Below are positions 30,162-37,782 of a stretch of 48,244 nucleotides of DNA, piece after piece. The stretch lies in NCBI GenBank assembly GCA_964399535.1, contig CAYNRE010000031.1:1-48244 (forward strand). The letters run 5' to 3'. The stretch comes from CAYNRE01 sp964399535. GTDB taxonomy: Bacteria; Planctomycetota; Planctomycetia; Pirellulales; CAYNRE01. The notes under the pieces were generated by a model that saw nothing but the letters and a program-made list of their open reading frames with translations, was not told where the DNA came from and did not search any database. A program made the position numbers and the translations under genes. Positions within the stretch are counted from its first letter, which is position 1, and every line of letters begins with the position of its first letter.

Positions 30162-31393
30162 CTCTTGCGCAACGCGAGGTAGCCCACCCCGCCGGCAAGT
30201 ACGACGCCGCCGAGCACGAGGAGCATCGTGCCCAGGCTCTTGCGCTCCGCGATCTTGCGCTCCGCGTCCACTTGGCTCTCCCACTTCCCCTCCCACAATG
30301 CCAACGCGGCTGCCCGTTGCGTCACGAGGTCCAGGAGAAAGGCATTCAACTCGACGTTCGCCAGTTCGATGCCGCGCGTCCACAGGGTCACGAGGTTCTG
30401 CGATGATGGGTTCATGCGGAACATGGACGGGTTCAAGTTGGCGCTCCACGCGACGTGCTTTGGAACGACGTGCGCCGATGTGATCGCAGCCTCGATCCCC
30501 GTTCCGAGACCCTTCAGCGTGATGGAAGCAAACGTGGCGTTTACCGTCGGTGCGAACCAGTCGACTCCGGCGAGCTTCACGAGGTCGGCCTTCGTGAAGA
30601 CTGGGCATTGACCCGGCATGGTCCTTCCAAGGACCGTCTTGCCGGAGCACCACCGTCCCCGGTCCTTGTCGATGGCGTAGTTGACGAGATCACGCCCGAG
30701 CACCTCGGCCATGCCGGCGTTCATTGGCGTGGTGCCCATGAGCCCGAGGTCGATCTTCTTGCCGAGCCGCTTGCCAACCGCCTCCACCTCGCGTTGCAAC
30801 GGCAACACCGAATCGTTGTACCGCTTCGTGAAGTCCTCCAACATCATCCGGTACGCCGAGTCGGCGGCCTTGGCCGTCGCCTCCACATGCGCCCCGTACG
30901 ATGCGTCCCACGACTTGAGCACGCCGTCGCACCCGAGCATCTGGTAGCCCGTGCGACCTCCGAGGAGCTTGGATCCCGCCTGGTCGGACTTGCGCAGGCG
31001 GAGGCACTCGTCCACTTGCTGCTCCGGCGTGAACGCTCCAGGCCAGCACTTGCCGTTGAGCTTCGTGGGGCATCCGCTGCCGCCCCCGAACAGGTCGCCG
31101 GCCGCTTCGGAGACCCCCTTGTAGATGGCGCGCCCGGTCTTGTAGACTGGCGCTGCCACCTTGCCGGCAAGGTACGACGCCGCCTCGCCGCACAACTCCC
31201 CCGCCACGGGACCAGCTTGGGCCGTGCAGTAGGCCGCCGCCCCGGAGTACGCCGCGGCTTGCGCGCACTTCTTGAACTCCGCCTCGGTGAGATTGGCGTC
31301 GCCAGATACCTTTTCGAGACACTCCTTGCCGGCGGCCAACCCGGTGTCCGCCGCGCTCGGGCTCTCCGCTCCTAGTCCCCAGTGGTAGCTCAT
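30158..31393 (-). CDS. large-ectodomain membrane protein, Cys-containing
   Basis: This gene encodes 411 residues. Residues 1-105 have paired Cys and Ala/Gly-rich helices (CAQAAAYSGAAAYCTAQAGP), and residues 105-370 are mixed with more Cys (CPTKLNGKCWPG, GRWCSGKTVLGRTMPGQCPV). The C-terminal 25 residues are a membrane helix (LGTMLLVLGGVVLAGGVGYL) plus ALRKS. It has the standard layout of this element: exposed N-domain, C-terminal helix and basic tail. The GKT sequence is not part of a recognisable Walker A fold. The family is unknown. Confidence 0.6.
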   Translation of the reverse strand: MSYHWGLGAESPSAADTGLAAGKECLEKVSGDANLTEAEFKKCAQAAAYSGAAAYCTAQAGPVAGELCGEAASYLAGKVAAPVYKTGRAIYKGVSEAAGDLFGGGSGCPTKLNGKCWPGAFTPEQQVDECLRLRKSDQAGSKLLGGRTGYQMLGCDGVLKSWDASYGAHVEATAKAADSAYRMMLEDFTKRYNDSVLPLQREVEAVGKRLGKKIDLGLMGTTPMNAGMAEVLGRDLVNYAIDKDRGRWCSGKTVLGRTMPGQCPVFTKADLVKLAGVDWFAPTVNATFASITLKGLGTGIEAAITSAHVVPKHVAWSANLNPSMFRMNPSSQNLVTLWTRGIELANVELNAFLLDLVTQRAAALALWEGKWESQVDAERKIAERKSLGTMLLVLGGVVLAGGVGYLALRKS

Positions 31394-31397
31394 GGCG

Positions 31398-31937
31398 TCA
31401 CCCGACGATCCCGTCCTTCTCGATCCCCAACTCCTTGCCGGTGACGATCATGTGAACGCCGCCCCGTGGCGTGTAGACCACGAGGAACTTCTCGTGCGTG
31501 GACGGGTGCTCCGCCCCGGCCAGCATCCCGTGCGGCACGGTGATCTCGTAGTGGTCCTGCCCGATCTGCACTTGCACCCCGAGCAACGGCGCTAGCACGC
31601 CGACGTGCTTCGGCATCGGCCCCTCCAAGCGCAACAGCTCGCCGCTCACATGGATCTTCTTGCGCGGGTCGGCCCAGTCACGGATGAAGTCGGGCTCGGC
31701 GTAGACCATGTTGGGTGACTCGGCGATGTGCTTGTAGTCCTCGTACTCCTTCGGGTCGAGCTTCCACTTGTTCGAGCGGTACATGACGGACCGCCCCTCG
31801 CCGATCTCTTGCAACCGCTCGGGCCACGAGAACGGCAGATCCGTGTGCTTACGGTGCTTCTTGTCGTGGAACTTGCGGAAGATTTCCTCCGCGTACTTCG
31901 ACGTGTCCACGACCTCGGGAGCGCGGTTCGTTCTCAT
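31398..31937 (-). CDS. hypothetical soluble protein
   Basis: This gene encodes 179 residues with no membrane helix. The N-terminal 60 residues are charged (YAEEIFRKFHDKKHRKHTDL), the centre is helical, and the last 90 residues are beta-rich (HVGVLAPLLGVQVQIGQDHY, KFLVVYTPRGGVHMIVTG). The ATG overlaps the stop of the upstream membrane protein gene (ATGA). It may be a peripheral virion protein, by position only. Confidence 0.55.
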   Translation of the reverse strand: MRTNRAPEVVDTSKYAEEIFRKFHDKKHRKHTDLPFSWPERLQEIGEGRSVMYRSNKWKLDPKEYEDYKHIAESPNMVYAEPDFIRDWADPRKKIHVSGELLRLEGPMPKHVGVLAPLLGVQVQIGQDHYEITVPHGMLAGAEHPSTHEKFLVVYTPRGGVHMIVTGKELGIEKDGIVG

Positions 31938-32266
31938 CGGCCCTTCCCCGAGAAGAGCCAGAGCAGGCCGGCTCCAACCGCCACGCCGCCCGCGAACAGC
32001 GTCCACCCGTCGCTCCACCACGACCCGCCGTCGCCCATGCCGAGCTGATCGCGTTGCATCGGCGCGATCACGCCGCGGGCCACGTCGCCTCGCCCGACGA
32101 ACCTCGCTCCCGACGGGATGCCGCGCCCCGCCTCGACGCTAGGGACGCCGAGGGGCGTCGAAGCGGGAAGCGCCGGGACCGGCAAGTCGTTGCCGGCGGC
32201 GATGCCCTCGGACGCCACCTCCCAGTACGAGTAGCGCCCGTCGGCGCACCACTCCGAGTAGATCAT
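31934..32266 (-). CDS. single-span membrane protein (C-terminal helix)
   Basis: This gene encodes 110 residues from an ATG overlapping the previous stop. The N-terminal 85 residues are Pro/Gly/Ser-rich and soluble (VPALPASTPLGVPSVEAGRG); a C-terminal helix (WTLFAGGVAVGAGLLWLFSG) and the tail KGR follow. No family is recognised. Confidence 0.55.
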   Translation of the reverse strand: MIYSEWCADGRYSYWEVASEGIAAGNDLPVPALPASTPLGVPSVEAGRGIPSGARFVGRGDVARGVIAPMQRDQLGMGDGGSWWSDGWTLFAGGVAVGAGLLWLFSGKGR

Positions 32267-32475
32267 CGGAGGCGCTCCCCCGTGCCGGCCTCGTACCGCC
32301 GCACGATCTGGCTGCCGAGCGCGACCACCCGGTCCTTGTTCCCGGTCCTCGCCCCGATGCGAGCGAACTTCTTGGCGGAGTCGAGCGTCAGGGTGCGCAC
32401 CGAGAGCTGGTAGTACAGCCCTCGCGAGCCGGCCTCGTAGACGTGGTAGCGGGTGGTCTTCGCCATCGTGCTCAC
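32263..32475 (-). CDS. small basic protein
   Basis: This gene encodes 70 residues. It begins with a GTG overlapping the previous stop (GTGA) or an ATG three codons later (MAKTTRYHVYEAG). The sequence is short, basic and beta/alpha (QLSVRTLTLDSAKKFARIGA), with no membrane helix and one likely compact domain. The function is unknown. Confidence 0.5.
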   Translation of the reverse strand: MSTMAKTTRYHVYEAGSRGLYYQLSVRTLTLDSAKKFARIGARTGNKDRVVALGSQIVRRYEAGTGERLR

Positions 32476-33404
32476 GTTTCGCGAACGATAGCACGGGTCT
32501 CACGGGCAGAACGCAGAAGGTCAGGCAACAGCGTGACCAGGAAGTACGCCCCGATGGCGATGCCGGCGTAGGTGAACACCGTCGTCAGGTCCAGGGGCGG
32601 CTTGAACTCCGGCAAGTCCGTGCAGGACAACTTGAGCGTCTCCGACGCATTTGGATCTGCGATGATGTCGGAGCACACCTTCCCGCGGAGCTTGTTCTTC
32701 TGCGACACGTCGATCATCGCCACGAGCGCCCATGCGATGAGCGCCACGATGACGATCTGCACGATCCCGAGCACCGCGAGCGCGCCGGCCCCGATCACGA
32801 TGGGGGCTGCCCCGAGTCCGCTCGTGGACGACCGGCTCGTTCGCAGAGGATCCAATGCCCCGAACTTGTCGAGCAGCGGGAACACCTCGCACAAGGTCGT
32901 CGTGTAGACCGCGTGCCTCACGATCTCGGCGTTCGAGTAGCCCTGGTTGTGGATCATGTAGTCCGGCTCGAAGCCGTCGCTGCCAGCACGGCGCCCGATG
33001 TGGCGCATCACGCCGACGGAAGCCGTGTCCCACGCCCAGTACAGGAACGACTTGTAGAGGTTGAGCGGCACCTTGAACGGCTCGCTCAGCAACGCCTGGA
33101 GCCCGTCCTTCACGCGCTCCAACGCCGTTGGCGCGACCTTGTCCACGTCGCCCCACATGTTGTCGAACACATGAGTCGCCTCCTGGAACTCCAACGTCGG
33201 CAGAAGCGCCTCCGGGTTGGCTCGCTGAAGGTCGCTCACGACCTCCATCATCCGGTCGAACGCCGGCAGCATGTAGCCGTAGATGTAGTCCGTGTACCAG
33301 ATTTGCTCGTCTACGGGATGCCCGTTCTTCTCAGAGAGCGCCTGCCAGTCGATGCCTGTGAACATCTTGGACGCCGTTGCCGCCAACGCTTCGATGCGAT
33401 TCAT
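32472..33404 (-). CDS. membrane protein with two helices
   Basis: This gene encodes 310 residues. Residues 1-185 are helical and soluble with aromatic clusters (EQIWYTDYIYGYMLPAFDRM). One long hydrophobic stretch at about 207-240 (IVQIVIVALIAWALVAMIDV) and another near 283-303 (TYAGIAIGAYFLVTLLPDLL) bracket a small loop with two Cys (GKVCSDIIADP, KLSCTDLPEF). The C-terminus is charged (RSARETRAIVRET). Its start overlaps the 73-residue gene stop (ATGA). No family is recognised. Confidence 0.6.
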   Translation of the reverse strand: MNRIEALAATASKMFTGIDWQALSEKNGHPVDEQIWYTDYIYGYMLPAFDRMMEVVSDLQRANPEALLPTLEFQEATHVFDNMWGDVDKVAPTALERVKDGLQALLSEPFKVPLNLYKSFLYWAWDTASVGVMRHIGRRAGSDGFEPDYMIHNQGYSNAEIVRHAVYTTTLCEVFPLLDKFGALDPLRTSRSSTSGLGAAPIVIGAGALAVLGIVQIVIVALIAWALVAMIDVSQKNKLRGKVCSDIIADPNASETLKLSCTDLPEFKPPLDLTTVFTYAGIAIGAYFLVTLLPDLLRSARETRAIVRET

Positions 33405-33622
33405 GGCTTGCTCCTCTTGCGCCACGAGTAGACCCCGGCGCCAACCAGACCAACTCCGAGCACAAGCCAGGCCCACCGCGGGATCTGGTTCATCGCGCCC
33501 GCCACGTCACGCATGAACGTCCCGGGACGCTCCTCCGCTTCGCCGAGCATGTACGCCCGGTAGCGAGGAGAGAGGCTCTCGACGTAGACCGAGAGCGGCA
33601 GGGAGGCGGAGCGAGGCTCCAT
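33401..33622 (-). CDS. small single-span membrane protein
   Basis: This gene encodes 73 residues. A soluble N-terminus (SVYVESLSPRYRAYMLGEAE) is followed by one helix (AWLVLGVGLVGAGVYSW) and the strongly basic tail RKRSKP. It has the recurrent layout of this element. Confidence 0.55.
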   Translation of the reverse strand: MEPRSASLPLSVYVESLSPRYRAYMLGEAEERPGTFMRDVAGAMNQIPRWAWLVLGVGLVGAGVYSWRKRSKP

Positions 33623-33627
33623 CGCCG

Positions 33628-33864
33628 TTACAGCATCCCCCGTCGTCGCATCTCTTCCAAGCCAGCCTCGGCGAACTCGTCATCGCGCTCCCGCATGATG
33701 GTAGCCCGCCGCTTCCCGGATGAGACGCCCATCGCGAACGACGCGCCGCACGCCGCCACGAACAGCGGGAGCTTGACGGCTCCCGACCAACCCTCGCCGC
33801 CGGACTCGGCAACCGGCTGGCCGAGCCCAGGCATCCACTCGGCATTCCCGTGGTAGCGAAACAT
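33628..33864 (-). CDS. small single-span membrane protein
   Basis: This gene encodes 78 residues. The N-terminus contains EWMPGLGQPV, which resembles the LGEY/LGQ motif of neighbours. A membrane helix lies in the middle (LPLFVAACGASFAMGVSSG), followed by a charged helical tail (KRRATIMRERDDEFAEAGLE). The ATG at 33864 is the first good start. Confidence 0.5.
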   Translation of the reverse strand: MFRYHGNAEWMPGLGQPVAESGGEGWSGAVKLPLFVAACGASFAMGVSSGKRRATIMRERDDEFAEAGLEEMRRRGML

Positions 33865-33871
33865 CGGTCGC

Positions 33872-34417
33872 TCACTCCCTGAAGTACAACGCGGCCCCGA
33901 TGGCGCCAGCCGCCACCACGAGGCCGCCCACGATCCACCACGTCGAGCCGCCACCGGAGGACGAGTAGGTGTACGGAGTGTCGGTCTTCGGAGTGTCGGT
34001 CTTCGGCGTGGTGGTGCCGCTGCTCTTCTGGGGGGCCACCCACTGAGACTCGGAGTTGCCGATCTCTTGGCACAGGGTGAGCGTCTTCTCAGCCGCAGCC
34101 GCCCCCGTGCTGTCCGGGTGGTTCTTGAAGATCCACAACGCCGCGCCACATGACGTTACGCCGAGCTTTCCGTCGGCGCTCAGGCCGACGTAACCCTTGC
34201 TCGTGAGAAAGCGCGTCATCTCCTGTTGGAGATGTGCTCCTTCCTGTCCGGCCTCGACTGCCTTTCCGCTGGCGGTGAGCGCACCGAGCGAGCCGAGGTT
34301 CCCGGCAGATCCGGCGCCACGCCCGAACACGCCGCCTCCGTACTGTCCGATCCCACGCAACGGCACGTTGTCGTACGGGGCGTTGAGGTTCGAGGTGTCG
34401 AAGTACAAGTGCTGCAT
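33872..34417 (-). CDS. membrane protein with peptidoglycan-binding-like segment
   Basis: This gene encodes 181 residues. The N-terminus has LRGIGQYGGGVFGRG. Residues about 64-100 (LQQEMTRFLTSKGYVGL, then DGKLGVTSCGAALWIF) follow the pattern of PG_binding_1 domains, in which a Leu-Gln helix is followed by a DGxxGxxT loop and a second helix. A Thr/Pro-rich linker with PKTDTPKTDTP follows, then a C-terminal helix (WWIVGGLVVAAGAIGAALYF). It is similar in design to the next protein upstream. It may hold or cross the host cell wall. Confidence 0.6.
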   Translation of the reverse strand: MQHLYFDTSNLNAPYDNVPLRGIGQYGGGVFGRGAGSAGNLGSLGALTASGKAVEAGQEGAHLQQEMTRFLTSKGYVGLSADGKLGVTSCGAALWIFKNHPDSTGAAAAEKTLTLCQEIGNSESQWVAPQKSSGTTTPKTDTPKTDTPYTYSSSGGGSTWWIVGGLVVAAGAIGAALYFRE

Positions 34418-34423
34418 GTTCGC

Positions 34424-35158
34424 TCAGCCCTTCTGCGAGAAGTACACGCCGGCCCCGACCGCTGCGATTGCTGCGATCACGCCGCCCACGATCCACGCCG
34501 TGGAGATGCCGGACTTGGCTGGCAACTGCGTCCCAGGTGGCTTCGTGCCGGGCGGTTGCGTGCCGGGGGGCGTGTCGACCACGACGGGAGTCGTATCCAC
34601 CGGGTTCACGACCGGAGGGGTGGTGATTGGAGTCGTGTCCTTGGGGCAATCCTTGAGGAACCCAGATCCCATTTTGATCGTCGACCCGCACTTCGCTGGC
34701 ACGATGATCGAAGGATCGGCCGACACGGCCCACGCGGACGCTCCGCAAGTGATCGGGCCGAGCAATCCGTCCTCAGAGATTGGGCAGTACCCGTGAGACT
34801 TCAGAGCGACATTGATGCGTTGTTGAAGCGCACGCACCTCGGAGTTGCTCAGCGGAGTAGCGGTTGTCACTTGCGCGATACACGTCGCCTGCGCCCGCTC
34901 GAAGCAGTCCAACTCGTCTTTGTCGGACCACCCCAAAGTGTTCTTGTCCAACCCGCACTTCTGGATACGAACCCCGATGCACGCTTGGTACGTCGGCGTG
35001 TTCCACTTCTGGTTCTCGGGGTCCAACAACCCCAACCCCTGCACGCCGGCCGCCGCCTGCTCGTAGGCGGAGAGCCCGCCCATTCCCGAGAAGACGCCGC
35101 CGCCGTAGCCGCCGCCGCCGAAGACTCCGCCCCTGGTGTTCACGTCGCGTCCGAACAT
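34424..35158 (-). CDS. membrane protein with peptidoglycan-binding-like segment
   Basis: This gene encodes 244 residues. The N-terminus is Gly-rich with LSAYEQAAAGVQGLG, which recurs in other proteins here. Residues 55-100 hold five Cys (CIGVRIQKCGL, CFERAQATC). Residues about 105-150 (VRALQQRINVALKSHGYCP, EDGLLGPITCGASAWAVS) resemble a PG_binding_1 domain and match the paralogous segment at 33872-34417. A Pro/Thr linker with PPGTQPPGTKPPGTQ repeats and a C-terminal helix (AWIVGGVIAAIAAVGAGVYF) follow. The ATG overlaps the preceding stop by one base (TGATG). Confidence 0.65.
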   Translation of the reverse strand: MFGRDVNTRGGVFGGGGYGGGVFSGMGGLSAYEQAAAGVQGLGLLDPENQKWNTPTYQACIGVRIQKCGLDKNTLGWSDKDELDCFERAQATCIAQVTTATPLSNSEVRALQQRINVALKSHGYCPISEDGLLGPITCGASAWAVSADPSIIVPAKCGSTIKMGSGFLKDCPKDTTPITTPPVVNPVDTTPVVVDTPPGTQPPGTKPPGTQLPAKSGISTAWIVGGVIAAIAAVGAGVYFSQKG

Positions 35159-35511
35159 CACGTCGCTCCTTCTTGCTTGCGTCCTGCGATCTTGATCGCT
35201 CCGTACACGACCGCACCGGCCAACCCGACAGCCAAGACGATCTTCCAGAGAGGAGGGATCGTGGAGGCCATGTCGTCTGCTCCCACCGTGCCCTGGCACC
35301 CGCATCCTCCGCCCAAGCTCTCGTAGCCGGTCGGGAATGGGGCCCACCTCGGGATGTCCGTGGCGGTCAGAGGCTCGCTCTGCGGGCGGGTCCAGATGGC
35401 GCCGTGATACCGGGTGCCCTCGTCGAGAGGGCCACCGGTCCAAGCGTGGACGCGCGGTCCGAGCGGGTTCGGGACGCCCTGCGGGTAGTTGGCCGGGTCG
35501 TAGATGCTCAT
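35158..35511 (-). CDS. single-span membrane protein (C-terminal helix)
   Basis: This gene encodes 117 residues. Pro-rich soluble N-terminus (DPANYPQGVPNPLGPRVHAW), a CGCQ pair, then a C-terminal helix (IVLAVGLAGAVVYGAIKIAG) and basic tail RKQEGAT. It overlaps genes on both sides (ATGA upstream, TGATG downstream). Confidence 0.55.
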   Translation of the reverse strand: MSIYDPANYPQGVPNPLGPRVHAWTGGPLDEGTRYHGAIWTRPQSEPLTATDIPRWAPFPTGYESLGGGCGCQGTVGADDMASTIPPLWKIVLAVGLAGAVVYGAIKIAGRKQEGAT

Positions 35512-36014
35512 CGCGATTGCTTGAAGTTCGAGGCGATTGCCATGATGGGGAGGCCGAGCGGAAGGAAGCCTACCGGGACGGCGATCCATCCCCACTTCTT
35601 CTTCTTGTCGGCGCTCGGCGCCATGGCTTTGCCCTGCTGGTAGTTCAGGACGGCGCCCACCAGAAGCATTCCGGCCACGAGAGCCAACCCGGCGGGGCCG
35701 TACAACCCCGGGGCGTTGCGTTGCAGGGAGCCACGCCAACCCATCTCCCAATGCGGGTCCACGGCTCGCGGTTCGTTCGGGTCGGCCATTCGCTTGAGAT
35801 CCTCCCCGAGCCCTCGCAGCCGAGCGGCCTTCAGAGCGCCGCCTGCCGGCGAGGCGAAGTCGAACACCGAGAGCGCGCCGAGCGAGCCGTCGTGGAACGC
35901 CTGCGGGCTCTGCTGCCCCGTCTCGAAGTATTCCCCGAGCCCTCGCATGGCGGTGGCCTGGAAGTACCGAGGGGTCGTCTCTTCGGAACCTGGGATGAAC
36001 GTCTGGTGGTACAT
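35508..36014 (-). CDS. two-span membrane protein with LGEY motif
   Basis: This gene encodes 168 residues. The N-terminal part has MRGLGEYFETGQQSPQAF and DGSLGALSVF, related to the LGEY segments of the 346- and 734-residue proteins. Two C-terminal helices (LALVAGMLLVGAVLNY and WIAVPVGFLPLGLPIMAIAS) flank the Lys-rich loop SADKKKKW. A ribosome-binding site (TAGGAGC) precedes the ATG. Confidence 0.55.
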   Translation of the reverse strand: MYHQTFIPGSEETTPRYFQATAMRGLGEYFETGQQSPQAFHDGSLGALSVFDFASPAGGALKAARLRGLGEDLKRMADPNEPRAVDPHWEMGWRGSLQRNAPGLYGPAGLALVAGMLLVGAVLNYQQGKAMAPSADKKKKWGWIAVPVGFLPLGLPIMAIASNFKQSR

Positions 36015-36021
36015 GATGCTC

Positions 36022-36720
36022 CTACTTCGACACGAGCGCCGCGAACAGACCGATGGCCACCCCGGCGCACGCCGCCATGGCGAAGGGCGTCCATGAGAAC
36101 CCGCTTCCGTCGTCGCCCTCGGCCTGTCCGACCGGCCACGCGCCCTCCCGAGGAACCACGTCCATCTCGGACATGAGATCCATCGGGTCGTACGCGAGGC
36201 TGACGCCCTTCGGAAGCGTCCACTGGAGCGTCTCGAAGAGCGCCTGCCGCTGCTGTGGGTCGATCTGGACCGCGCCCGCCGGCACGAACATCACGTCGTC
36301 CCCGGTCGTGAGATCCTTGACCTCGCTTCGGGCGTAGAACTGCTCCCGAGCGATGTAGCCCGGGAGAGCCTGGTGGTCGGCGAACACGCCGTAGTCCGGG
36401 TGGACGTTCCCGTGGCTACCGGACGGGTCGAACAAGCCGTTGCCCACCGTGTCGTCGGCGGCGCTCAGCACGTCCAGCTCGTTCGGGTAGTCCTTGATCC
36501 CCTCGTCGGCGCTCGTCTGTTGCGACTCGAACTTCATGGTGGCTCCTACGCCGGACATCACTTGGCTGCGCGTTCCGGGGTACTGGTCGTAGTACGGATT
36601 GTAGCCGAACGGCCCGAGATCGCGAGGTTGGTGCGCGGTCGTGCCCGGCAAGTTGCCGTCGAACCGCGTCAGCGCGTAGGCCGGGTAGGGTGGCGTGAGG
36701 CCGCGGTAGGCGTTGCTCAT
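36022..36720 (-). CDS. single-span membrane protein with soluble ectodomain
   Basis: This gene encodes 232 residues. The first 60 residues are aromatic- and Pro-rich (NAYRGLTPPYPAYALTRFDG), the centre is mixed beta (GDDVMFVPAGAVQIDPQQRQ), an acidic linker (AEGDDGSG) follows, and the C-terminus is a helix (FAMAACAGVAIGLFAALVSK). The ATG overlaps the upstream stop (ATGA). No family is recognised. Confidence 0.6.
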   Translation of the reverse strand: MSNAYRGLTPPYPAYALTRFDGNLPGTTAHQPRDLGPFGYNPYYDQYPGTRSQVMSGVGATMKFESQQTSADEGIKDYPNELDVLSAADDTVGNGLFDPSGSHGNVHPDYGVFADHQALPGYIAREQFYARSEVKDLTTGDDVMFVPAGAVQIDPQQRQALFETLQWTLPKGVSLAYDPMDLMSEMDVVPREGAWPVGQAEGDDGSGFSWTPFAMAACAGVAIGLFAALVSK

Positions 36721-36899
36721 TCGTCCGTCTCCTCGTCGTCGTCGACGCTGCACACGCTGTCGCCCCACAACTCGCCCAGGGCCATCTCCAACGTCTCGCG
36801 TGCGTGATCCACGTCGTCTTCGGAGAGGTCGAGCGTGACGGTGGCGCGGCGCCCGTAGGACGATGCGAACTTCAAGATCGTGCTGCGCTCCGGTGGCAT
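36717..36899 (-). CDS. small acidic protein
   Basis: This gene encodes 60 residues. The ATG shares one base with the preceding stop (TGATG). A basic N-terminus (FASSYGRRATVTLDLSEDDV) is followed by a helix and the acidic tail DDDEETDE. It has no membrane helix. The function is unknown. Confidence 0.5.
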   Translation of the reverse strand: MPPERSTILKFASSYGRRATVTLDLSEDDVDHARETLEMALGELWGDSVCSVDDDEETDE

Positions 36900-37150
36900 C
36901 ACTTCCTCGTCACGATGTAGCCGACGCCGAGCACGGCGAGCACCGCCGCGCCGATGCCGAGGTAGAGGACGGTGTTGGATCCCTGCGAAGCCTCCAAAGC
37001 GTCGCGCTTGAGCGCGTACTCCTGCCGGACGCGTTCCTTGGCCGCATCGATCTCGGCGGCCGTCGTGAGGCCCTCCCTCAACTGCGTCCACGACGGCGCT
37101 TCGCGCATCGTGGTTCCACCTGGCAACCCGAGTCCGTTCATGTGGTACAT
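36899..37150 (-). CDS. small single-span membrane protein
   Basis: This gene encodes 83 residues from ATG at 37150, with GAGG six bases upstream; a GTG overlapping the transglutaminase-like stop is an alternative. A charged helix (EIDAAKERVRQEYALKRDAL) precedes the C-terminal membrane helix (LYLGIGAAVLAVLGVGYIVT) and RK. It is the last member of the second run of membrane proteins. Confidence 0.55.
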   Translation of the reverse strand: MYHMNGLGLPGGTTMREAPSWTQLREGLTTAAEIDAAKERVRQEYALKRDALEASQGSNTVLYLGIGAAVLAVLGVGYIVTRK

Positions 37151-37158
37151 GGTGTTCC

Positions 37159-37710
37159 TCACGCGGCGAGCGGCTCGTCGAGGCTCCAACGCTGGTAGGT
37201 GGTGATCCGGGTGAGCATCTGGCGCTCGTTCGTGCCGGCGACCGGGTCGCACACGATCCACTGGCCGGCCTTCGGCTCGAACACGCGAGCGAAGACGTGG
37301 CTGTAGTGACCGGGCTCCCCGAACCCGGCGACGACGTACTCGGCGACGCGTCCGACGCACAAGGCGAGGGTGCCGATGAGGCACGCGATCTCGTCGCAGT
37401 CGGCGGTCGTGCGGCCGTACGCCTGGAACTCCTCCACGAGCCGCTGGGGATCCTTGATCAGCTCGACGTGGAGCGGGTCGTTCAGGTAGCGGACGTTGCG
37501 GGAGACCCAGTGCCGGATGGCTACGATCTCGCCGAGGTAGTCCTTGTCCTGGAGGTCGCGCGTGATGCGCTCCGCGAGCCCGCGCACCACGAGGCTCTTC
37601 TCGCCGCGTTCTCCGAGCGCAGCGCGCACCATGGCGCGCAGCGTGTCGGGCGCGCCGGTGAAGCCGCTCAACGTGTGCTCGGGGTTCTGGGCGAGGGGTG
37701 CTCTGAGCAT
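37159..37710 (-). CDS. transglutaminase-like cysteine protein
   Basis: This gene encodes 183 residues with a papain-like transglutaminase core: catalytic Cys105 in TTADCDEIACLIGTLAL, His138 in YSHVFARVF, Asp155 in VCDPVAG. The preceding helix-rich part (IVAIRHWVSRNVRYLNDPLH) is usual for this family. Members hydrolyse or cross-link peptide or amide bonds; bacterial ones often act as proteases. In a virus it could mature virion proteins or process a host target. A promoter lies upstream at 37752-37781, giving a leader of about 35 nt. Confidence 0.8.
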   Translation of the reverse strand: MLRAPLAQNPEHTLSGFTGAPDTLRAMVRAALGERGEKSLVVRGLAERITRDLQDKDYLGEIVAIRHWVSRNVRYLNDPLHVELIKDPQRLVEEFQAYGRTTADCDEIACLIGTLALCVGRVAEYVVAGFGEPGHYSHVFARVFEPKAGQWIVCDPVAGTNERQMLTRITTYQRWSLDEPLAA

Positions 37711-37747
37711 GGCGGTGCCATGCCGGGAGTCGGATGCGCCCAGCGGC

Positions 37748-37782
37748 CTTGACTCTAGCCGTTTCCGGCCGCCCCCGTCAAG
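37748..37782 (-). promoter_or_regulatory. putative promoter within a GNRA-capped hairpin
   Basis: On the minus strand TTGACG (37776-37781) and TAGAGT (37752-37757) are 18 bp apart, upstream of the transglutaminase-like gene. The same segment forms CTTGAC/GTCAAG outer arms and a GCCG-GAAA-CGGC inner stem. The upstream gene's stop codon lies within it. Read-through RNA would fold here, so the hairpin could also mark the end of the upstream message. Confidence 0.45.

Noticed and set aside
30600..30660. GKT sequence in the 411-residue membrane protein as a packaging-ATPase Walker A
   Set aside because: The surrounding residues (CSGKTVLGRTMPGQCP) lack the GxxxxGK(S/T) loop and no Walker B or ATPase fold is visible.
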